NCBI RefSeq assembly: GCF_900215505.1 | Contig: NZ_LT907844.1 | Coordinates: 124,001-188,000, forward strand | DNA length: 64,000 nt | Origin: Cohaesibacter sp. ES.047 | GTDB taxonomy: Bacteria > Pseudomonadota > Alphaproteobacteria > Rhizobiales > Cohaesibacteraceae | Direction: 5' to 3' | Shown: positions 32,859 to 40,701 of the stretch, piece after piece | How the letters are laid out: each line of letters opens with the position of its first letter | Position numbering within the stretch: position 1 is the stretch's first letter | Notes under the pieces: generated by a model | The model's database searches: none | What the model saw: the letters and a program-made list of their open reading frames with translations, nothing else | What the model was told of the DNA's origin: nothing | Translations under genes and position numbers: made by a program

Positions 32859-34289
32859 ATGCTCTTTTTCTTTGCATGTGTCGGGGTGCTGATACTCGGC
32901 TATTATACCTATGGCATCTTTGTCGAAAAAATCTTCGGAACGCAGCCTGAAAGACAGACTCCCTGCTGGACCAAGGAAGACGGCGTTGACTATGTCAACA
33001 TGCCCACCTGGAAGGTCTTTTTCATTCAGTTGCTCGACATCGCTGGCCTTGGCCCCATCTTTGGCCCGATCCTTGGCGCCCTTTACGGCCCGCAGGCCAT
33101 GCTCTGGGTCGTTTTCGGCTCGATCTTTGCCGGTGGCGTTCACGACTATTTCTCAGGCATGCTGTCCGTCCGTTCTGGCGGCAAGTCGATCCCGGAAGTG
33201 GTCGGCGATGAAATGGGCATGACCGCACGTCAGGTGATGCGCGTCTTCTCGGTTATTCTGTTGCTGCTCGTTGGCGTGGTGTTCATCCTTGGCCCAGCCA
33301 AACTGCTCTCCAACATGACCGGCTTGAATGTCTCGCTCCTGATCGCCTGCATCTTCGCCTACTATTTCATCGCGACGATCCTGCCGATCGACAAGATCAT
33401 TGGTGGTCTCTATCCGATCTTCGGCATTCTGTTGCTCTTCATGACCTTCGGTGTTCTGGGTGGCCTGATCTTCAACGGCTATGAGCTGATGCCGAACCTT
33501 GACTTCACCACCAACGTGCATCCAAACGACATGCCGATCTGGCCCCTGTTGTTCATCACGCTGTCTTGTGGTGCCATTTCCGGCTTCCATTCCACACAGT
33601 CGCCTCTGATGGCACGCTGCATGCGCAACGAGAAAAACGGTCGTCCGATCTTCTACGGCGCCATGATCGTTGAAGGCATTATCGCGCTGATCTGGGTTGC
33701 TGCCGGTGTTTCCTTCTATGAAAACTCCGCAGCCATGCAAGCCGTGATCGCAGCCGGATCTCCTGCTGCCGTCGTCAACGAGGTCTGCAACTCCCTGCTC
33801 GGTCCGATTGGCGGGTTCCTGGCCATTCTCGGTGTGATTGTTCTGCCGATCACATCTGGCGATACTGCCTTCCGCTCGACCCGGCTCATTCTGGCTGAAA
33901 CCTTCAAAGTGGATCAGGCCAAAACCGCAAAACGCCTCATGATCGCCTTGCCGCTGTTCGCGATTGCCTTCCTGGTTTCGCAGGTGCCCTTCGCAGTGGT
34001 ATGGCGCTATTTCGGTTGGTCCAACCAGATGCTCTCCATGCTGGTTCTGTGGTCCGCGGCCATCTGGCTTGTCCGCAACTCCAAGCTCCACTGGATTGCA
34101 ACGGTGCCGGCTGTCTTCATGACGGCTGTTGATGCCTCGTTCATTCTGCAGGCCCAAATCGGCTTCGGTCTGCCGGCGAACATCTCCAACATCGCAGGGG
34201 TCGCAATCGCCATTGCCACGCTTGTCGCATTCCTGGTGTTCGTGCGGCCACCAAGCGCCGTTAGCGGAGATCCTACTCCGGCTGAATAG
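32859..34289 (+). CDS. cstA: CstA-family carbon starvation / pyruvate transporter (short form)
   Basis: Inner-membrane transporter of 476 aa with about 12 hydrophobic segments, clearly shorter than the roughly 700-residue E. coli CstA and BtsT. The conserved FGPILGALYGPQAMLWVVFG, DYFSGMLSVRSGGKSIPEVVG, CGAISGFHSTQSPLMARCM (about residues 240-258) and LPITSGDTAFRSTRLILAE segments are present; the missing part is the C-terminal region, as in other compact CstA proteins. A strong AAGGAGGAAACGGG site sets the start. It follows the LytTR/LytS genes and is likely induced by them. Pyruvate or peptide uptake is inferred from the family. Confidence 0.92.
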   Translation: MLFFFACVGVLILGYYTYGIFVEKIFGTQPERQTPCWTKEDGVDYVNMPTWKVFFIQLLDIAGLGPIFGPILGALYGPQAMLWVVFGSIFAGGVHDYFSGMLSVRSGGKSIPEVVGDEMGMTARQVMRVFSVILLLLVGVVFILGPAKLLSNMTGLNVSLLIACIFAYYFIATILPIDKIIGGLYPIFGILLLFMTFGVLGGLIFNGYELMPNLDFTTNVHPNDMPIWPLLFITLSCGAISGFHSTQSPLMARCMRNEKNGRPIFYGAMIVEGIIALIWVAAGVSFYENSAAMQAVIAAGSPAAVVNEVCNSLLGPIGGFLAILGVIVLPITSGDTAFRSTRLILAETFKVDQAKTAKRLMIALPLFAIAFLVSQVPFAVVWRYFGWSNQMLSMLVLWSAAIWLVRNSKLHWIATVPAVFMTAVDASFILQAQIGFGLPANISNIAGVAIAIATLVAFLVFVRPPSAVSGDPTPAE

Positions 34290-34321
34290 GTCAGCTGAAC
34301 ACATAGGTGGCGGAAACCATG

Positions 34322-34354
34322 CCGCGTCGGATCAAAGGTCCGGCGCGGTTTTTT
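34322..34354 (+). terminator. Rho-independent terminator after cstA
   Basis: CCGCGTCGGA and TCCGGCGCGG form a 10-bp stem with one T-G wobble, followed directly by TTTTTT. It lies 32 bp after the cstA stop. Confidence 0.92.
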
Positions 34355-34538
34355 CATCTGTCGAAAAACGCTGGCTTTGATCAAAAAAACTTGCGCAAGA
34401 GGCTTGCAGTCAGCTGTTGCTACTCCCACGATAGAGATTGAAAGAAAGCAATCGGTTACGATTATGCTTTAGAATTCCTATGGACTAAGGGGCGATTGTG
34501 CTATAGCGCATAGAGCTGAGACCAAATTCGGGAAGTTT

Positions 34539-36518
34539 ATGAGTATGCCATTTGGAACCAAGCACAATCAGGCGCACGTTGAGCTGCGGGCCGCGTTGGG
34601 CCTGAAACAGCACCGTTCCGCCGTTTTTGCGCCTGTTCTCTCCTCTCTTGTTGCCTTTTTGATGCTCGGCACGGCGATCGCTCCGGCACAGGCCTTGGAG
34701 CTTTTCGGATACGAGATCGGCCTTGACGGGATTTCCAAGGTCTCGGAAACCGAATCGGATGCGAGCGTTCCGGATCCGGTCACTTATGACGTGACTCTCA
34801 ATGTTCCAGACGAAGATATTCGCGAAACTCTTGAAGCCGCTTCCCTGCTGATTGAACAAAAAGACAAGCCCGCCTCCGGCACCGTCGGATTGCTCCTGCG
34901 CATGCGGAATGACAGGAAACGGTTGCTCGCTTCCCTGTATGAAGAGGGTCGGTATGGCGGAGTGGTCGATGTGACCGTGAATGGCCGCGCACCGGACGAA
35001 GTTGCCCTTGATGAGGATTTGTCGACGGCCGGCAAGCCGGCCGTGCGCATTAATGTGACCCCCGGCCCGGTCTTTACCTTTTCCCAGCCACAAGTGACCG
35101 ACGCAAGCGGTAATCAGCTGGATGTGTCCACGTTCGGTCTAGTTGAAGGAGACGTGGCCAAATCCGATCTGGTGCTGGATGCAGAGAATGCCCTTGTCGA
35201 CCGTTACCAGCGCGAGGGGTATCCCTTTGCGGCAATCTCCAATCGCGTTCTGGAAGCGGACCACCGGACCCAAAAACTCGACGTGCTGCTGGAAGTCGCC
35301 CCGGGCGAGCAGGCACGGCTTGGTTCGGTTTCGGTAAGCGGCGCGAAAGATGTCGACAGCGACTTCATCGCGCAGCAGGCCAACATCCCGCAAGGCGAAC
35401 TCTACTCGCCCGAAGAAACGCGAGCGGCGGCCAAGCGGCTGCGCAGTCTGGGCGTCTTCGAAAGCGTCATCGTCAAACCGGGCAAAGAGGTTCTGGCGGA
35501 CGGCACCGTGCCCATGATGATCGAAGTGAAGGAGCGCAAGCCGCGCACCATCGGCGCTGGTATTACCGTGGGCAACCTTGATGGTATCGGGCTCGAGGGC
35601 TTCTGGACACACCGCAATCTGTTTGGCAAAGCCGAGAAACTGCGCATCGAATCTTCGGTCTCACGCATTGGTCAGGACGATTTCAGCCAGATCGATTATC
35701 ACGGCGCTGTGCTCTTTTCCAAACCGGGCGTGTTTGGACCGACGACAACATTCGAGAGTGAGCTCGCAGCTGACTACATCAATCCCGATGCCTTTGAGAA
35801 ACGCTCGGTCAGCGCTGAGGTGGCATTGCGCAAGGACTTCAACGAGCAGCTATCGGGACGGGCTGGCCTGAAGGTCGAGTATTCGCGCCTGACTGACGAT
35901 ACGGGCACCGACAACCGGCTGCTTACGTCCATACCGCTTGAGATGTCCTACGATACGCGGGACAATCAGCTCGATCCGACAGAAGGCTTTCAGATCCTTT
36001 TGCAAGCCGAACCGACGGCCGGTTTCGAACAGTCGAATTATTTCCTCAAGACAAGCGCAACCGCCATGGCCTATCAGGCCCTTGATGATGCCAAGCGCTT
36101 CGTTCTGGCCGGAAAGGTCTCGGCGGGCACCATATTCGGGGCCTCCAAGAAGGATGTCCCCGCAGACCGTCGCTTCTTTACCGGCGGCGGCGGCTCCATA
36201 CGCGGCTATGCCTATCAAGCGGCTGGACCGCGCAACAGCAAGGGCGCGCCAGAAGGTGGGCGGTCGTTCGCAATCGCCTCCGCCGAGGCACGCGTTCGGG
36301 TGACCGATTCCATCGGGCTTGCCGCCTTTGTTGATACTGGAGGGGCCTTTGACGGGCTCACACCGGGCGATAAAGGCGACTGGTACACAGGCGTCGGAGC
36401 AGGCATCCGCTATTTGACGCCGATCGGTCCCTTGCGTCTCGACGTTGCCGTGCCGCTCAAGAAAATCCACGGAGAGCCACAATATGGTGTTTATTTGGGC
36501 TTAGGTCAGGCATTCTGA
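34539..36518 (+). CDS. tamA: TamA outer-membrane assembly protein (BamA/Omp85 family)
   Basis: Outer-membrane barrel protein of 659 aa that works with TamB in moving material to, or inserting proteins into, the outer membrane. After an N-terminal signal region (hydrophobic core LSSLVAFLMLGTAIAPAQA) come three POTRA-like domains (about residues 75-340; DVTLNVPDEDIRETLEA, FTFSQPQVTDASGN, ARLGSVSVSGAKDVDSDFI). The Omp85 barrel covers about 345-659, with ITVGNLDGIGLEGFWTHRNL, FFTGGGGSIRGYAYQAAGPR (the conserved RGY loop) and a terminal Phe (GLGQAF). It is immediately upstream of tamB, the standard pairing. Confidence 0.95.
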   Translation: MSMPFGTKHNQAHVELRAALGLKQHRSAVFAPVLSSLVAFLMLGTAIAPAQALELFGYEIGLDGISKVSETESDASVPDPVTYDVTLNVPDEDIRETLEAASLLIEQKDKPASGTVGLLLRMRNDRKRLLASLYEEGRYGGVVDVTVNGRAPDEVALDEDLSTAGKPAVRINVTPGPVFTFSQPQVTDASGNQLDVSTFGLVEGDVAKSDLVLDAENALVDRYQREGYPFAAISNRVLEADHRTQKLDVLLEVAPGEQARLGSVSVSGAKDVDSDFIAQQANIPQGELYSPEETRAAAKRLRSLGVFESVIVKPGKEVLADGTVPMMIEVKERKPRTIGAGITVGNLDGIGLEGFWTHRNLFGKAEKLRIESSVSRIGQDDFSQIDYHGAVLFSKPGVFGPTTTFESELAADYINPDAFEKRSVSAEVALRKDFNEQLSGRAGLKVEYSRLTDDTGTDNRLLTSIPLEMSYDTRDNQLDPTEGFQILLQAEPTAGFEQSNYFLKTSATAMAYQALDDAKRFVLAGKVSAGTIFGASKKDVPADRRFFTGGGGSIRGYAYQAAGPRNSKGAPEGGRSFAIASAEARVRVTDSIGLAAFVDTGGAFDGLTPGDKGDWYTGVGAGIRYLTPIGPLRLDVAVPLKKIHGEPQYGVYLGLGQAF

Positions 36519-36560
36519 TTTCGCCCCCGAACTTCCATGCTTTTCGACCGGTTTCTCTGA

Positions 36561-39500
36561 ATGCCCGACACCAAGACACCAAACACCACGACTCCAGGCC
36601 CCACCCCCAAAAGATCACTTCCCGGCAGGCTCGGCAAACGTCTGCTGCAAGCTCTTGTTGCCCTTGTCATCGTGATCCTCTTTGGCGTTCTGGTGGTCTT
36701 GTTTCTGCTGGGCACCTCACCGGGGCGCGGCCTGACGGTAGAGATCGTCAATTCGCTCGCCAGCAGTGACGAACAGACTGTGGAAATCGCCGGGCTCGAC
36801 AGTGCGCTCGGGTCGTTGCGCCTGTCATCCGTTCGTCTTTCAGATGCCGATGGCATCTGGTTGGAAGCAAAAGACTTCTCGGCGGACTATTCCCTTGCGT
36901 CTCTTCTGGCCATGCGCCTCGATGCGGATCACATCACCCTTGGCAGCCTTGAAGTCGTGCGCCCTCCCGTTGCTTCAACTGCGACGACAGACGAGACCTC
37001 AAGCTCTGGAGCTGATCCTCTGGCCTATCTGCGCGCCAAGATCGACCGACTGGCCGTTGGCGAGATCAAGCTCGGAGCGGCGCTGCTCGGCAAACCCGCC
37101 ACGCTCACACTTGACGGCAATGTCACCATTGAAGGACAGCCGCTTCAGTTAGCGGGCGCGATCGATATCCAGCACAAGGACAGCTCTAAGGGCTACATCA
37201 AGGGGAACTGGGATATTGCCCCTAGCCAGAACCGGCGGCAGATCGATCTCGATGTTGCCGAGCCGCGTGGTGGTCTCATTGCGCGCCTTCTCGATATGGA
37301 CAACCTGCCCGCCCTGCGCCTCACCCTTGCTGGCGACGGGTCCGCAGATGACTGGCGCTCCGACCTTGAAGTCTCACTTGACGGCACGCCGACGGTGACG
37401 GGCGAGATGATCATTCGGTCAAGCCAGCAGGTGCGCCGGGTTGAAGCCTCGCTCAATGGCAAGCTGGCCCCTTTCCTGCCGACAAGCGTCGTTCCGTTGG
37501 TGGCAGGCGATAGCAATCTCACCCTCGCACTTGAGCAGGATAACGCTGACCTCTACGCCCTCAAGCAGCTCCGTTTCACCTCCGGTCTTGCAAGCCTTGA
37601 TGCCGCAGGTACCGTTGATATTGGTGGGCGATCCGTTGATCTGACGAGCCGGTTCCAGCTTGGGCAGGAAGGCACGATGCTGACCATCGAAGACGACGCT
37701 GGCGGTCGCTATCAGCTCGGGTTTGTCGATGTGACCAGCCGCGTTGCGGGCCCTCTTGACGAAGCAGCGATTGCGCTTGAGGCAAGGCTCGAGCAACTTG
37801 TGCAAGGCTCAACCGAGCTTGGCAGGCTTCAGGTCAAGCTCAATTCTGAGGGTTTCAATCTGGAGGATGTGAGCGGGCCGCTCGATGCGACCGCCACCAT
37901 CGCCAGCCTAACCACGGGGACCGAAGCGCTCGACAAGGCGCTCGCAGGACCGGTCAACCTGTCCGTTCGCAGTCAGATTGACGGTAGCGTGATCACATTG
38001 GACGAGACCTCGCTGGCCACAGGCCTCCTGACAGCAGGCCTCACCGGTTCGGCCTCAGCCTCCACGCTCGATCTTGATGGCAGGATTGGTCTGTCAGGCC
38101 TTGAGCGCATTGATCCGCAGCTTGCGGGCTCGCTCGCAGGTGATTTCACCGTTTCGGGGTCGTCGACGTCACCCGAGCTCAACCTTGAGATCGCGGGTGA
38201 GGACGTCGCGGTGGCAAAAAAAGCCATCGAAGGGCTCAAGCTGACTCTTGACGCTGACGCTGTGCCCAATGCCGCGTTTTCCCTTGTTGCCAGCTATGAC
38301 GGCTCCCCCCTCAAGCTCGCGGCCAATCTTGTCAGCAACGAGGATGGCAGCCGGGACGTACGCGACATCATTCTCTCGGCGCCGGGCGGCACTGTCGAAG
38401 GGGCTGTTGCGATCTCGCCAGCGGGCCTTGCAACGGGTGACCTAGATGCCAAGATTGCTTCCTTGAAAAAACTGGGACCGCTTCTGCTTCAGCCCGATCT
38501 TGAAGGCTCGCTAGAGGCGGACATTGCGCTGCGCGCCGACGAAGACAGGCAGAATATCAATGTCACGGCGTCAGCGGCCACTTTGTCCATGCCATCCGTT
38601 TCGCTGTCGGATCTGGCTCTAGAAGCCCGCATCCGGGACGCCACCAATGCCATGGGCGTCGAGGCCACGGTGTCCCTTGCCAATCTGAATGCCGGCGGCG
38701 AGCGGGTGCGCAACCTGTCCGCCCGCATGGAAGGCGATACCGGCACCCTGCCCTTCTCGCTGGATGCCAACGTCTCCAATGCTCCGATGACCCTGAAGGG
38801 CGTTCTGCGCCAGAGCGCCTCGGAAACAACCATCGAGCTGTCGCGGTTTTCCGGAAAGTGGAAAGGGATCGCGCTGGCGCTTTCCAAGGCGACCAGTGTC
38901 AATCTGACGAATGGCGCAACGCTGAGCAGCCCCCTTGTGCTTAAGGTCGACAGTGGGACGGTCACTGTGTCGGGTGAGGCCGGAGACAAGCTTGATCTCA
39001 AGCTTGCGGCGCGCAATCTGCCGCTCTCGATCGCAGACAAGGTCGCCCCGACGACCGGTGAAGCCATTTCGGGAAGCCTCAACCTTGATGCGGATATCAG
39101 CGGCACGTCCGCCGCGCCGCGCGTCAAGTGGAACGGCAATGTCTCCAACCTGTCCGCGCGTTCCATGCGGGCAGCCGGTGTTCCGGCCATGGCGATTGAT
39201 ACCAACGGCAGCCTTGAGAACAATCAGGTCAGACTGAACAATGTGATCACCGGTGGCGGCTCGAAACTGACGCTCAAGGGCGGGGTTGCGCTGTCCGGCC
39301 CGCGGCTCGATCTCAGCGCCGACGGGACGATCCCCTTCTCGCTTGCGGCGCGGACGCTGGCTGATGCAGGCCTCAGGCTCAATGGCAATGCAGCGGTATC
39401 GGCACGGGTGACCGGCTCGGCAACCAATCCCAGCATTTCGGGATCCGTGACCACGCAAGGGGCGCGGCTGATCGAACTGTCCTCCGGGCTAGTGATCAAC

Positions 39501-40610
39501 AATCTCTCCGGAACCGTGCGTCTTTCCGAGCAGACTGCACGGCTTGAGAAGTTTTCTGGCACAATCGGCAAGGACGGATCATTGTCCATAGCAGGGACCG
39601 TGGGCATAGATCCAGCCCAGCAGCTGCCAGCTGATATCACTCTGACCATGAAGAATGTCAATTTCCGTCATGAGGATATCCTCAATACCCTGTTCGATGC
39701 CGATCTGAAGCTCAAAGGCAAGCTGGCAACCTCGTCAGTGCTGTCCGGGCGCATTGATCTGCGCTCGACGGAAATCATGATCCCCGAGACACTGCCGCAA
39801 TCAATCCCTGCGGTCTCGGTGCAACACAAGAATGCAGAAGGTGAGCTCGCCAAGCAGGTCAAGGATCTGCAGCCAAAACAATCGTCATCAGGATCCGGCG
39901 GCTCCACCATCGGGCTTGATTTGACCATTTCGTCGCCGCGCCGCATCTATGTTCGCGGTCGCGGAATAGACGCCGAGCTTGGTGGCACCATCAAGGTGCT
40001 TGGCACGACCTCCAACCCCAATCCGGTCGGGACGGTCTCCATGCAGCGCGGTCGCATGGACCTTTTAACCAAGCGGCTCGATTTCGACCGGGGCAGCCTC
40101 GGCTTTGCTGGTTCCCTTGATCCCAGCCTCGACTTTGCCGCGGTGGTGACCAACTCGGGAAGGACCTACACGATGGCCGTCGGCGGCTATGCGTCCGATC
40201 CGAACCTGTCGCTCACCTCTTCGCCTTCAATGCCGGAGGATGAGATCCTTGCCCAGTTGTTCTTCGACAGGCCGATTTCCGACCTTTCGCCCCTGCAGAT
40301 CGCCCAACTCGCCAACGCGGTGGCAACGATCAGCGGCGCCAATTCCGGCCCCGGTCTCATCGACCGATTGCGCAACCTTGCCGGGATCGACAACATCGAC
40401 ATCAAGTCGGACGAAAAAACCGGCGAAACTACGGTGGGCGTTGGGCGCTATCTCAATGACAAGACCTACGTCAATGTCGAGAAGGGCACCTCAAGCGACT
40501 CCGGCAAGGTGACCATAGATCTGGAACTCACAGGCCAAGTCAAAGCGCGGGGCGAGGCAGACACCTCGGGACGCTCCAAGGCAGGCATCTTTTTCGAGCA
40601 GGACTATTAG
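36561..40610 (+). CDS. tamB: TamB (inner-membrane anchored bridge protein, DUF490)
   Basis: Large protein of 1349 aa that spans the periplasm as a hydrophobic beta-groove and partners TamA in outer-membrane biogenesis or lipid transport. One membrane anchor lies at about residues 30-55 (LLQALVALVIVILFGVLVVL). The middle is a long series of beta-strand repeats rich in Leu, Asp, Ser and Thr, consistent with the AsmA/TamB taco fold. The C-terminal 350 residues hold the conserved TamB domain (GTVSMQRGRMDLLTKRLDFD, LTSSPSMPEDEILAQLFFDR) and end in GIFFEQDY. It starts 42 bp after tamA, so the two form an operon. A shared terminator follows. Confidence 0.95.
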   Translation: MPDTKTPNTTTPGPTPKRSLPGRLGKRLLQALVALVIVILFGVLVVLFLLGTSPGRGLTVEIVNSLASSDEQTVEIAGLDSALGSLRLSSVRLSDADGIWLEAKDFSADYSLASLLAMRLDADHITLGSLEVVRPPVASTATTDETSSSGADPLAYLRAKIDRLAVGEIKLGAALLGKPATLTLDGNVTIEGQPLQLAGAIDIQHKDSSKGYIKGNWDIAPSQNRRQIDLDVAEPRGGLIARLLDMDNLPALRLTLAGDGSADDWRSDLEVSLDGTPTVTGEMIIRSSQQVRRVEASLNGKLAPFLPTSVVPLVAGDSNLTLALEQDNADLYALKQLRFTSGLASLDAAGTVDIGGRSVDLTSRFQLGQEGTMLTIEDDAGGRYQLGFVDVTSRVAGPLDEAAIALEARLEQLVQGSTELGRLQVKLNSEGFNLEDVSGPLDATATIASLTTGTEALDKALAGPVNLSVRSQIDGSVITLDETSLATGLLTAGLTGSASASTLDLDGRIGLSGLERIDPQLAGSLAGDFTVSGSSTSPELNLEIAGEDVAVAKKAIEGLKLTLDADAVPNAAFSLVASYDGSPLKLAANLVSNEDGSRDVRDIILSAPGGTVEGAVAISPAGLATGDLDAKIASLKKLGPLLLQPDLEGSLEADIALRADEDRQNINVTASAATLSMPSVSLSDLALEARIRDATNAMGVEATVSLANLNAGGERVRNLSARMEGDTGTLPFSLDANVSNAPMTLKGVLRQSASETTIELSRFSGKWKGIALALSKATSVNLTNGATLSSPLVLKVDSGTVTVSGEAGDKLDLKLAARNLPLSIADKVAPTTGEAISGSLNLDADISGTSAAPRVKWNGNVSNLSARSMRAAGVPAMAIDTNGSLENNQVRLNNVITGGGSKLTLKGGVALSGPRLDLSADGTIPFSLAARTLADAGLRLNGNAAVSARVTGSATNPSISGSVTTQGARLIELSSGLVINNLSGTVRLSEQTARLEKFSGTIGKDGSLSIAGTVGIDPAQQLPADITLTMKNVNFRHEDILNTLFDADLKLKGKLATSSVLSGRIDLRSTEIMIPETLPQSIPAVSVQHKNAEGELAKQVKDLQPKQSSSGSGGSTIGLDLTISSPRRIYVRGRGIDAELGGTIKVLGTTSNPNPVGTVSMQRGRMDLLTKRLDFDRGSLGFAGSLDPSLDFAAVVTNSGRTYTMAVGGYASDPNLSLTSSPSMPEDEILAQLFFDRPISDLSPLQIAQLANAVATISGANSGPGLIDRLRNLAGIDNIDIKSDEKTGETTVGVGRYLNDKTYVNVEKGTSSDSGKVTIDLELTGQVKARGEADTSGRSKAGIFFEQDY

Positions 40611-40645
40611 GGTTTAGTCCCTTCACTGCCGCACTCAGCCAACAG

Positions 40646-40678
40646 AAAAGGCGCCACTCGGGAAGAGCGGCGCCTTTT
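40646..40678. terminator. Bidirectional terminator between tamB and the Nfn-like gene
   Basis: AAAAGGCGCC and GGCGCCTTTT pair perfectly around a 13-nt loop, with A and T runs at the two ends, so it can end both the tamB transcript and the convergent PFOR-Nfn transcript. Confidence 0.88.
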
Positions 40679-40701
40679 GTTTGTTCCGGTCATGCGGCCT
40701 G

